Both the position numbers and the translations under genes were made by a program. Shown here one piece after another: positions 46,778-56,853 of a stretch of DNA of 64,000 bases. The notes under the pieces are model-generated. The model was not told the DNA's origin and did no database searches. It saw only the letters and a program-made list of their open reading frames with translations. Source of the DNA: Lactarius indigo (lineage: Eukaryota; Basidiomycota; Agaricomycetes; Russulales; Russulaceae); NCBI GenBank assembly GCA_025766275.1, contig JAFKAC010000044.1, positions 124,001 through 188,000 of the forward strand. Direction: 5' to 3'. Every line of letters starts with the position of its first letter. Position 1 is the stretch's first letter.

Positions 46778-49234
46778 GCACTTCAATTCGCGGTCTGGCT
46801 CAAGAACCGCACCTCTACTCGGGCTCTAGGCAACAATACTACGCCTTATGAAATGCTCTACGGCAACAAACCGAATATCTCTGGTGTCCCCGAATGGGGA
46901 CAAATCGTCTGGGTCCATTCTGGGACTGGCTCTAAGCTCGACGCGCGCGGAATCGAAGCGCACTGGGTCGGTTACGACGCGGACAGCACTCATGCACACC
47001 GCATCTACTGGCCCAACAAGAATTCAATCTCAGTGGAACGCAACATCAAATTTACTTCCCCTCTTGCAGTCATCGACATAGGCCAGCCTCGCATCATTTC
47101 CGCGCCGCAACCAGCTGCGGCGCAAGCACCACCCGCTGGACCTCAAGCACCACCAGCGCCTCAACCTTTCCCTCCTACCATAGCACCGGTACCCATTCAA
47201 TTGGTACTGCTCACACCTCAACAGCATCAACCTCCCGAAGAAACAAGCCAGGATATCACGCCTCAAGTCCCGGGCGGAATGCCCTCGTACCGGTCACCTT
47301 CCGCCCTCACCCCTCTCACTCCGTCCACCACTTCGTCGGTTCCACCTCAAGAAGAAGAACCTTCAACATCAACTAAGCAGCGGCAACAAGTGCCGCCGCC
47401 CAAGGGCAAGGCAAAACCCAAGGAACCTCAAGAACCAACGCGCAAGTCAACACGCATCCCCAAGCCAACCTTCAAAGTCACTGGGCTCTTCACCAAAGGA
47501 GCTCAACCTGAAGCTGAAGAAGAACAACCAAGCGCGGCAGCCCGGAAGTGGTTCCACCTGGACTGGCCCGGAGACGAAGGTTCAAGCGCATACGTGGCTG
47601 ACAATCATATTCCAGAGTACGCCTTTCTCGCGGAAAGCGAGGAACTCATGGAAGCCGCCCTCAACGACTCTCAAGATGATCCCAAGACAATCGCTCAAGC
47701 GCGATCTCGCTCAGACTGGCCCAAGTGGCAGGAAGCGATGGATCGCGAAATCGCAACCCTCGAAGAAGCCGGGACTTGGTCAACAGTCCCCAGACCCGCC
47801 GGCAAGAACATCGTCGGCAGCAAGTGGGTCTTCCGCATCAAACGGAAGGCCGACGGGTCCATCGAAAAATACAAGGCGCGCCTCGTAGCGCACGGGTTCA
47901 CACAGAAATTCAGCATTGACTACTTCGACACTTTCTCCCCAGTCGCGCGGCTCGCAAGTTTCCGCACTATCCTCGCCATCGCCGCTCGCAACGACTGGGA
48001 TATCGACACATTCGACTTCAACGGCGCCTACCTCAACGGAGAACTAGATGACGATGAAGATATCTACATGCAAGCACCCCCCGGATACGACACTCAGGGG
48101 GAGTCGGTCAAGCATCTCCACAAGTCGCTTTACGGACTCAAGCAAGCCGGCCGCAAGTGGTACAACACCTTGTGCCGTGCTCTCATGGACTTGGGATTCG
48201 GCGTCAACAACGCTGATCCTGGTGTCTTTTCCATCCACAACAAAAATCATCTTACCATTCTCACAGTCCACGTTGACGATTGCATGATCACAGGTAGCTC
48301 AGATGAGCTTATCCGATATTACAAGCGGGAGCTTAACGCCCGCTATTCCCTCACCGATCTTGGGCCCATCCACTGGCTCCTCGGTATCAAGATCACCCGC
48401 GACTGCAAGTCGCGCACCATCTCCCTCTCACAGACGTCTTATATCGACACCATTCTCTCCCGCTTTTCTCTCAGCGACACGAAACCCGTCGCTACTCCTA
48501 TCACTCCCGGGGCATCCTACTCAAAATTCGACGCACCCTCCGACGCCACCGAAGCGGCGCACATGAAGAAAGTTCCTTATCGCGAGGCCGTCGGCAGCCT
48601 CATGTACGCCGCCGTCGCCACTTGCCCCGACATCACTTTCGCCATTTCCACCCTATCCCAATTCCTCAGCAACCCGGGCGAAATTCACTGGGAAGGCATC
48701 AAGCGCGTGTTCTGCTATCTCGCCGGCACCAAACACCACTCGCTCACCTTTGGCAATGAGCGCCACGACCTTCTGGGATTTACTGACGCAGATGGCGCAT
48801 CCCAGGAGCACCGCCATGCGATATCAGGCTTCGCTTTTCTCATCGACGGCGGAGCAGTCTCATGGGCCTCGCAGAAACAAGAGATCATCACCTTATCCAC
48901 CGCCGAGGCCGAATACGTCGCCGCAACTCACGCGGCCAAGGAATGTATCTGGCTCAGGAGATTCACTGAGCCATTTTTCGGCTTATCGCACTCCCCTACC
49001 CTCCTTTATTGCGACAACCAGGCTGCGCTCCACCTCACCACCGAAGATAACTACCATGCTCACACCAAACACATCGATATTCGCTTCCACTTCATTCGTC
49101 AAACCATCTCCAACGGGCTCATCAACATCGAGTATTGCCCAACTGAAGACATGACCGCGGACATCCTCACCAAGCCGCTGTCGAAGTTCAAGGTCGCGTT
49201 TCACTCACAGAACCTCGGACTCCGTCGAGCGTGA
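46778..49234 (+). pseudogene. Copia E Pol, distal part (reverse transcriptase, RNase H)
   Basis: Open from 46778 to a TGA at 49232-49234. It carries the integrase C-terminus, a proline-rich linker (47100-47470), reverse transcriptase with KWVFRIKRKADG, KARLVAHGFTQ and VDDCM, and copia-type RNase H with TLSTAEAEYVA and a final ADILTKPL. The reading is undamaged, so the only defects of E are the TGA at 37820 and the two insertions. Confidence 0.9.
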
Positions 49235-49241
49235 GGGGGAG

Positions 49242-49745
49242 TGTTGCATTTCAGCACGCTCGACCCGGCCGACTCGAACCCCCACAAAAACAACACCGCC
49301 GCGATAATGCGTGGCGGCTCAAGATCCACCATTTCCATTTCCATTCCCATTCAAACGTCGCAAGTCTCATAGGGGTCTAACTCCCCTTTCTACTCCATTT
49401 CTCGACACTGCTTCAACTCCTGTTTCATGGCTTTGTATGGCCCGTGTGCCTTTATATTTCTTTACTCTACTTTGTTACTATTATCCTTAAAAATGTATCT
49501 AAATTGTATTTAAATGCGCTCGTTTGTACTCGAAATATCATCCAGTTGTTCCTCCTCTATCCCTCTCGTGTGCCTCTGAATTCTTCTCCAAAGCAAGCTT
49601 CGCCTTGCCTTTGCTCATCTTTGCTTGTCTTCTACCATCGCTCGACTTCGCACCTTTCTCGTCGCCAATTGAACCGGCCCTTCGGATCTTATCACCCGAC
49701 CGGCACACTTAGCCGGATCGCCCCTATCGCCCGATCTTTACACCA
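49242..49745 (+). repeat. 3' LTR of copia element E
   Basis: 504 bp; followed by the TGTAA duplication and the resumed F-box-like gene of module 3. Confidence 0.92.
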
Positions 49746-49750
49746 TGTAA

Positions 49751-50362
49751 GCCACCATACAGGGTGCTCGCGATGCCCAGCGTCACGCGACCCAACGGAC
49801 GACTGGGTGCGAGGCCGGGGGAGGCGGGGTATGGCGCGGCGGTTGACGGGTCGAAGGCTGGCAGGACCAGCGCCGGCAATGTGCACGTTGAGCTGAACGC
49901 CAATACCAGCGCTAGCACGAAGAACGGGCCATGCGACGGTGGTAGGCACGCAGCACGAGGTCGTCGCGAGCGCCGCGAGAGGTGGAACACCTACTAGCCG
50001 TGGGATGCGTAGGAGTCATCATCTGCAGATAAACCGAGCGTGTGGTAGAGTGTGGGCCGGGCAGTAGAGCTGAAGTGCTTCAAGGCGCGGGCGAAGACAG
50101 GTTGCCCTGAGCACGGGACGGGCGCCGAGATTAGCGAGAGAGGGACCGGAGGCTCCGGCGTACCTACTGTTGGGCGAGCCATGGGCTGTGCGGCTCGAAT
50201 GTCTGTGGGATAGACACTGCAATGTGCTGGAGTGGTACTGGTACAAGGGTGTCTGCGTGGACGCAGTCGGGGAGTACAGGAAGATGGGTGAGCTGAGTAT
50301 GGGTGCAGAGCGCATTTAGAAGGATGACCGGTCGCTGAGAGGGGTGCTGTAAGTTGGTACAC
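49751..50362 (-). pseudogene. Upstream exons of the F-box-like gene of module 3
   Basis: Continues the gene cut by copia E. The exon at 49751-49990 encodes RVTLGIASTLYGGL, which pairs with RIASTLYDGLRP in the copy at 63520-63774. Further open sequence runs upstream to about 50362 in the same direction. The frame is disturbed in places, and with a 14-kb element in the middle the gene is broken. Confidence 0.45.
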
Positions 50363-50860
50363 TTGGGAACATCTTGGACACGTGTGGGAAAGAAGGTGAG
50401 ATGGGCGAATCGGAGCACGTCATATCCAGCTCGTTGCCCGAGGCCGCCGGAAGGGTGGATATCTGGAGATGGAGGCAACGGCGAACGACTAGGAGAGCGC
50501 CCAAGTGGCATGTGGATGACATTTCTCCGCGGATTTCCCTGGTAATTAATCCATCGTATCACCTCTTTTTAGGATGACGTCTTTCATAAGAACTCGGAAC
50601 TGGAATTTTGGAATTCAACGACGAGTTGTTGCGCATCCAATTGGAGCGACAGAAGCAGGAGTCATTGATCAATTCGATCTCATTTTCGATCAATCGATCA
50701 GCGGTTCACACGGTTCACCTTCTTGCCACCACGCCACCAGTCATTCAACCAATCGTATCAATTCATGTCGACGTCTTGTTCTTCCGTCAAAACGCATTTG
50801 CAACATTCCAAAGTGGATTGCCGGCATAACTAGGTCAGTACGACCGTGTGCCTTTCCCTA
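50363..50860. other. Low-information stretch with a short GTPase exon-1 relic
   Basis: Around 50587-50625 a short stretch resembles the reverse complement of GTPase exon 1 near 60835-60875 (shared CTCGGAACTGGA and GGAATT). It is too short to be functional. Nothing else recognised. Confidence 0.3.
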
Positions 50861-50876
50861 GGTCTCTCCGTCTTAC

Positions 50877-51560
50877 TTGTTTGCTCCACCTGTGGACCCA
50901 GAGGACATCCACTGGCGCATAAAGCACCTGGGCCATGCCCTCTGCATTCGATTCCTCATGGATCACGTTGATATCGTGCGTCGTGCCCGCCTTACTCTTA
51001 CACATCCCACTCATCCTTTAGCTCTAGCTGGAAGACCAAGGCCCTATTCGAGAGCTGATGGGGGTCTACCTTCTCAACAGCGCGACCATCACTGTGGCCT
51101 GGATTCTCACCAATGATGGAACCACACGCCCACACTAGCCCTCGCAAACACTCGCATACGCATGCAAAGAACTTACTCAAGACGAGGAAACCCAATACCT
51201 CGTACCCTACAAGCAGTCTGAGCACCGCCCATCCATGCTAATCTGCGAGTGCGTGTTCAAGACTCCAGGTGCAGTCTTATGTGTGACTTTCACGAGCATC
51301 CTGCATCTGAACAGGGCGGGGTTCGAGATGTTCTGTGTGTCATTACTGCGCCCGGACCCCCACAGGTCTCTGACTCCGAGCCCCTGTCCCCAGTCTTTAC
51401 TTCCCAAGCTCTATGCTTCCCCAGATTCGGCCTGAAAAAGTCGCCGGGCCGAAGGACGCGTTCGAGCGGCCCTTCTGCATGGGCATGGCAGGTGAGGCGC
51501 CGCAACCAACCTCTCTACTGTCCCCGCGTGGCCCAGCAAAGGTGGCAGCGTGAGTAGACG
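50877..51560 (+). pseudogene. Unidentified gene remnant, related to 55890-56590
   Basis: Open pieces encode FAPPVDPEDIHWRIKHLG, a hydrophobic stretch ending in VAWILTNDGTT, and MLICECVFKTPG. A related but divergent sequence lies at 55890-56590 with KLICEGVNKTPDTF. Frames shift between pieces and stops intervene. The hydrophobic pieces would suit a membrane protein, but I cannot name a family. Confidence 0.35.
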
Positions 51561-51850
51561 AATGGGAGTTGTCGTGAATGCCGTCTGGTGCTTCGAACTC
51601 GATTCCACCTTCCCCGTTTTCTAATCCTGTGGCGGCGCACGACGATGCAACTTCCATGCTCTGGCGCGAGCAGATGGGAACCCATCCCGGGACATCAATA
51701 TCAACAAGGCAACAGCTCAGGGTGGGGTATGGTTAGCGCTTTTACCCCTATCGACCTTGTAAGTTCATTCACGTCATATTCCAAATTCCTATTCCGTGTC
51801 GTCTCACCGACATCGATTCATCTTGGGAAGAAACAACAAGCCTAACAGTA

Positions 51851-52500
51851 TCATCTCAGTAGACACAAACAAGAAGATCCTTCGCAAGTATTCACCTCGC
51901 CATCGTCAAGCAGGATAGTACACTCATATCGCACCAGTGTTGAACTCAAGAAACACAGAGGCACCCCGCCATTGCCCAACCTCCAGTTTCGCAGAGAAGA
52001 ATAGCGACTTTGATGCCCCATCCATGCCGTGCCGTGGCCGTTCCGCCCATTCCACATCACAAGAAAATACGACAACGGCATCCTTGATGGCATCGAACCG
52101 ATGCTGTCATCGTTTGCATGTCTATTAGCTTTCGCCGCGACGCACAGCGTCTCACCCGCTGTGGCAGAGATACACTCATTCAGGAGTGGAAAGACGAAGG
52201 TGCAGGAGGGGTCACAGACGTGATGCGAAAGGAAAGCAGTTCTGATTGTGCTCAACACAATTGGTGCGTGTCGTCCGGCCGTCTCCAAACCCCTTCTCTC
52301 TCACTAATTCTCAGGTAGACCTGGTGCCGTGTGAGAATACTCAGGAATACCTCAACGTGTCGCTTGCTCTTTCCGCGGAGTTGAACCAGCACGCAAACCT
52401 CTCCGGTATGCACCAGTGCGCCTCCACCCTCCTCCGGGTGTCCGGCCCGGACATCGGAGTCAGTCTCGTCGGCTTCTGTACCAGTCCGTCGGCCAAAGCA
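51851..52500 (-). pseudogene. Divergent relic of the unknown module gene (paired with 34130-34767)
   Basis: The sequence around 52250-52330 aligns with 34430-34520 (shared intron-like core and GGTGCGTG/GGTACGTG). Minus-strand open pieces encode CVLVQLRGKSKRHVEVFL and APIVLSTIRTAF, similar in order to the other copies. It is strongly diverged. Confidence 0.35.
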
Positions 52501-52573
52501 GTATCGCCACCACGTTCAAGCGCGTGAAGGTTGGCTTCTTTTTTTTTTAGTCACCCATTGAGAACGGCTATTA

Positions 52574-54087
52574 TGGAGACGCACATGGGAAGGTGTACTC
52601 CATGGCAACTCAGCTGGGACATCCTCGAGGCGGAGGTGCAGGCGGCGCGTGCGGAACGCGAGGCGTGGTGCATTCTCATCTTCCCTCCCACCCTCCATTT
52701 TCTGGACCCTCTGACGCGGACTAGGGCCGCGCACACTGCGCCTCCAGAGACGCCCGCCGCGACTCCTGTCTCTATTACGCAGAGCCTTTCTGCGCTGCGC
52801 CTCGAGCATGCGCACCTACTCCAGGAACATGGCGCAGACCGTGCGGCGCTGCGACAGCGCGAGGCGGAACTCGCAGACGTGCAGGCGCGGGAGGTTGACG
52901 CGCGAGCAACGGCCGATGCGCTTCTGCAGGAGACGCGGGCTGCACAAGACCGCGCGACGAGGGCCGAGCGCGCCGCTGCGCTTGCCGAGCGAGAGATTGG
53001 GTTCCTGCAGGCTCTTAATGTGCGTCTGGGCCGCGCGTGGCAATCTCTCACATCCCTCATTTAGTGCTGACTACTTGATAGGCAAGCTATGCGAGCGAGG
53101 AGGCCGCACAGGGCACTGGCCATATCGACCAGGCGAAAGAACAACACGTCAGAGAGCTCGAGGCGCTGGTGGGCGAGTACAAGGCTCACATGCATGCGCT
53201 CGAAACAGAGATTCAAGAACTCGCCAAGCGGCCCGCTCTCAACCAAGGCACGGGCCTCCAAGCCCTGCGCGACGAGCTGGCCAATGAGAAGCACGCATTG
53301 CAGGAGGCGCGTCGAGGTACGTCGTCCTCATCCACCACATATTTCCCTTCCCTGATTCCCATCCTTCAGCGCTTGAAGAAAAGGAAGAGGAGGCCGAGAA
53401 GGACAGAGAAAAGATCGAGGAGCTCGAGCAGACGCTCTTCGACCTGCGCGGCGAGATCGGCGCGGGACGCCACGTGCCTCCGGGCGTGCGCGTGCTCTCT
53501 CTCTCTGCGAGAACCCTGCACAAAACTGGACCGACTTGCGACAGGCCGCGCTCGACCGACTCAAATCCGAGAACGCGGCGCTCCTCCAGCGCCTCTCCGC
53601 GCTCGACCATCACGTGCCCACCAACCCTAACAACACGGACACGAATGGGGAGGAGCAGCTGGTGCCGCGCGCAAGCTGGGCGGCGGTCTGCGAGGAAAAG
53701 GCGCAGCTGGAGGCAGAGCTCAAGCAGCGCGATAAGCGCATGCTGCGCCTGCGCCAGGTGTTCGCGGGCAAGACGGCCGAGTTCTGCGAGGCGCTCTCGG
53801 CGATCCTCGGCGTCAAGCTCGCGTTTTACGATAACGGACAGGTGCGTGTCACGTCGCAGTACGACCTCGGCGCCGCATTCGTATTCCAGCCTGCGCGGAA
53901 GGACGGAGGTGGTGGTGGGGCGCGCATGCAGCTCGTCGCGCAGGGCGAAGGCGGCCCACAGGAATTGCCGCAGCTGATGCGGAACTGGGTCGAGATCGAG
54001 CAGAGCATCCCGTGCTTCTTGGCGAGCGTCACGCTCGAGTGCTACGATAAACGGAAGCGCGAGCAGCAAATGGGCGGTGGTGAGTGA
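52574..54087 (+). pseudogene. MAD1: MAD1 spindle checkpoint protein, 5'-truncated and frameshifted
   Basis: MAD1 is the coiled-coil kinetochore and nuclear-pore partner of MAD2. Exons: up to 53019, 53082-53316, 53370 to about 53500, then 53536-54087; introns have GT-AG borders. The middle is coiled coil. The C-terminal domain carries RASWAAVCEEKAQLE, DKRMLRLRQVF, GVKLAFYDNGQVRVTSQYDL and an ending ECYDKRKREQQ, characteristic of MAD1. A (CT)6 run near 53495-53506 has one CT too many for the frame into the C-terminal domain. The N-terminal half expected of MAD1 is absent upstream of about 52620. Either a pseudogene copy or a sequencing error plus an unrecognised 5' end. Confidence 0.75.
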
Positions 54088-54365
54088 ATGAGCGGTGATC
54101 CAGTTTTATTAGTTGTGCTCGTGCAATTTTTTGAAAAGATTTTCATTCGATGCCCGTATGACTCTGGCCGAGACGGAATTTCACTGTTTCTTTGAGACTA
54201 CCCCAACGTCGAATCCCTGGGACCGACCAGCACGCGTGGATAATAAGTGAAGAGCAGATAGCAGATGGTATTATGTAGACAATAAAAAGATGGTGCGCTT
54301 TTGAGGATTATAGCAAAGATCTACGCAGGCTATCTATCTATTCGCTCTAAATTGTCAAGCATCGT
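54088..54365. terminator. Convergent 3' region between MAD1 and peroxiredoxin
   Basis: AATAAA at 54281-54286 (+) could serve MAD1; TTTATT at about 54105 gives AATAAA on the minus strand for the peroxiredoxin. No coding sequence. Confidence 0.45.
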
Positions 54366-55327
54366 TCACTCAGTATCCATGCGCGCACGCTTGGTCCCGT
54401 TCGCCTTGCCATTCTCGTGCGCCCCGTTGGCGGTAGCAGCAGCAAAGTAATCGAGTTTCGCGAGAGGATCCGCGCGGATGGTCTTGCTCCCTTCCTTCCA
54501 GTTCGCGGGACACACCTCGCCATGCGCGTCCTTCGATTTGCCACGCAACGTCAGCACGCCGTCCGCCAACGACGAAGTAAAATAAAAAAACTTACGGTGA
54601 ACTGGAACGCCTGCACGAGACGTAGTGCCTCGTCAACAGACCGACCAACGGGCAGATCGTTCATCGTAATCTGCCTACGAGATAGGTAGTACCGTCAGCC
54701 ATCGCCAATCCCATATAAGGAGAGGACCGCACCTGAGCACACCCTTGGGGTCGATCAGGTAGCTCGCACGGAACGCGATGCCTTTGTCCTCAATCAGACA
54801 CCATACTTGCCCGCCACGCGCATGTTGCGGTCCGCAAGCAATGGAATGCTCAGGTTGGGCCCGAGCCCCCCAGCGCTACGCAGTTGCTGCGCCCACGCGT
54901 GGTGGGAGTACTCCGAGTCGGTCGATATGGCTGTCACGCGTGCGCGTTATCAATGAGTCCATTCGTAACTTGGCTTGAAAGAGGGCGTACCGAGCACTGT
55001 CGTATTGAGGCGGGAAAATTCAGGGAGCGCGTCGTTGAACGCGAGAATTTCGGTAGGGCAGACAAAGGTGAAGTCACTATAGCCAGATGAAAAAAGAAGC
55101 GGGGTGAGTGGGACAGAGGACGCGCAAGGATTTTAGGGACGTGCGTACAGAGGGTAGAACATCAGGATCACCCTGGGATGGACAGGTCAGAAAAAGTGAA
55201 CTGAGAGAAACGCGTAAAATAGCTACCATTGTCCGAGGTAGTCCGCCAAGGATACCTCCTTGAAAGCACCATCTATGAAAGCAGTGACGCTAAACACCGG
55301 TGCGGGGCTCTGGATAGTGGGAGACAT
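54366..55327 (-). CDS. TSA1: Typical 2-Cys peroxiredoxin with a one-base frameshift
   Basis: Thioredoxin-dependent peroxidase that reduces H2O2 and alkyl peroxides in the cytosol. ATG at 55325-55327; about six exons with GT-AG introns. The peroxidatic motif DFTFVCPTE is near 55050-55075, the resolving motif HGEVCPANW near 54490-54515, and [19 protein letters not shown] precedes the last intron. After the usual end the protein adds about 20 residues containing [10 protein letters not shown], a basic tail. At 54795-54796 a leucine codon (V-L-I-E-D) has only two bases, which breaks the frame. It is a pseudogene if real, or a single-base error in an otherwise clean gene. Confidence 0.85.
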
Positions 55328-55379
55328 CCTGGTAGTTGGCAAAGAAGAAAAAGCGGGGAGTGTTCAAAGGTGGTCGTCT

Positions 55380-55400
55380 GATTTATATATAATATGCCGA
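55380..55400 (-). promoter_or_regulatory. TATA-like promoter of the peroxiredoxin
   Basis: Minus-strand TATTATATATAAAT lies about 55-70 bp upstream of the ATG at 55327. Confidence 0.5.
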
Positions 55401-55890
55401 TGGCGACGGGGTCCGGCGGCCGTGGCCCCGCGACGCGTCTCTTTGGACTTATTTGGACGCACGTCGAATAGGCAAGCGAATATCTATTTTGGCCATCCCA
55501 TCACTTACAACGCCACAGAGAGGCTTCGAGCAGACTGTATATCGGACCGCCTAACCAACGCACATAGGTTGATGCGCTGACATGTGGGCATGTTAGCCTG
55601 AGCCTCTGGGGCGGAGCTGTCGTCTGTTCCTCCCCTTGGTGTGCTTACCGAGGCCTTCAAGTTGGCCTCGACGCATCTCCTTGGACTTGTTTGGACGACT
55701 TCTATACACAAGCGAACACCGTATTAGGCACTCTAGAGTGGTAACTCATCTCGAGAAGCCTTGAGCTGGATCTACATGTATGCGGGGCAAAGAGGAGACA
55801 CACTGTTGGCAAAGCGTGCCATCAGTCTCCTGGAAAATACTTGAGATACGCACAGTTGTATTATTGGGTAGTTTCACGTGGTCTCGCTGC
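55401..55890. repeat. Upstream region with a pair of imperfect direct repeats
   Basis: The stretch at about 55427-55490 (CGACGCGTCTCTTTGGACTTATTTGGACG) recurs diverged at about 55665-55725 (CGACGCATCTCCTTGGACTTGTTTGGACG). Both are followed by AAGCGAA. No gene seen. Confidence 0.45.
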
Positions 55891-56592
55891 TTGAGATATC
55901 GTCATCTCTACCCAGAATACACCCACTGGCATGGAACTTCTGGGCCAGACCCACAGTACCCACATTCTACTCATCGTGCCTCGCATGGCACCAACTCTGA
56001 TGCACCCCGCTCATCCAACCCTCAGTCTGAACACCAAGGTCCCAGAGTCTGCTTTCTCGATAATATCACCGCCATCATGGTCTCTTCATTAGTGGCCCCA
56101 AACCAAATGATGGAACCACATGCCTACAGCGCACGCACTAACTCTTGAGTACACGCAGAGAAGAGGAGGAAGGCCAGTTCCTCACAGCGCCACCCACTCA
56201 AGCTGATCTGCGAGGGGGTGAACAAAACCCCAGATACGTTCCTACCCATGGCACTCATGAACATCCTGTCAATTGACGAGATAGACTTTGACATGCCCAA
56301 TTAGACACGTGCCAGCTGGCCTCCCTTCTCCTGTCCTTTCTCCCACCCCACACCTCTAACAGGACGCTCCAAGGACAGAGCTTCGGGGAAATCGCACAGT
56401 CTAGTGTGGTGCATCTCACACGGCCTCCTGGTGCTGACCCCAAAAGGGTATCCAGGCTTGACCACAGGTTCGAGAAGCCCTTCCACGTGGGTGCAGCAGC
56501 GGTGCACCTCCCGCCGCCACTGTGTGTTCTGTGTCTGCACCAACCTCTTTGACCGCCTAGACCTGTGCTCCCACAATAGTCACATGGACTAG
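55891..56592 (+). pseudogene. Unidentified gene remnant, related to 50877-51560
   Basis: Contains KLICEGVNKTPDTFLPMALM near 56195-56260 and an open stretch 56404-56592 encoding GYPGLTTGSRSPSTW, but the frames do not join without breaks. Unknown family, degenerate. Confidence 0.35.
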
Positions 56593-56853
56593 TGATAGCA
56601 GAAGCTGTAGAGGGGGGGACAGGTTAAATGGTGAGCGGACAAATGAATGGGGAAAACACAGTCTGGGATATTGAGTTTCATCGTACACATCATACATGGC
56701 CCAACTACTAGTACATGATGCGTGGACCATTCGATAATACATAGATCTTTCCTTGCGGTGTTCCTCCAACCCAAGTATGAAGACCAATGATCTCGTCTAC
56801 GTAAATGTGGTTTCGACCGAAGACTGAGACTGTACTAAAGGGTTGACTGGGTA
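56593..56853. other. Intergenic, nothing recognised
   Basis: Between the remnant at 56592 and the 3' end of GTPase copy 2. Short open frames only. Confidence 0.4.

Larger units (their letters stand above)
35634..49745 (+). mobile_element. Ty1/copia element E with two nested insertions
   Basis: 504-bp LTRs at both ends and 5-bp duplication TGTAA (35629-35633 and 49746-49750). It interrupts the F-box-like gene of module 3. Removing the solo LTR (38101-38841) and gypsy C (38998-46772) leaves a copia element of about 5.6 kb. The purine tract GTGAGGGGGAG precedes the 3' LTR. Confidence 0.94.
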
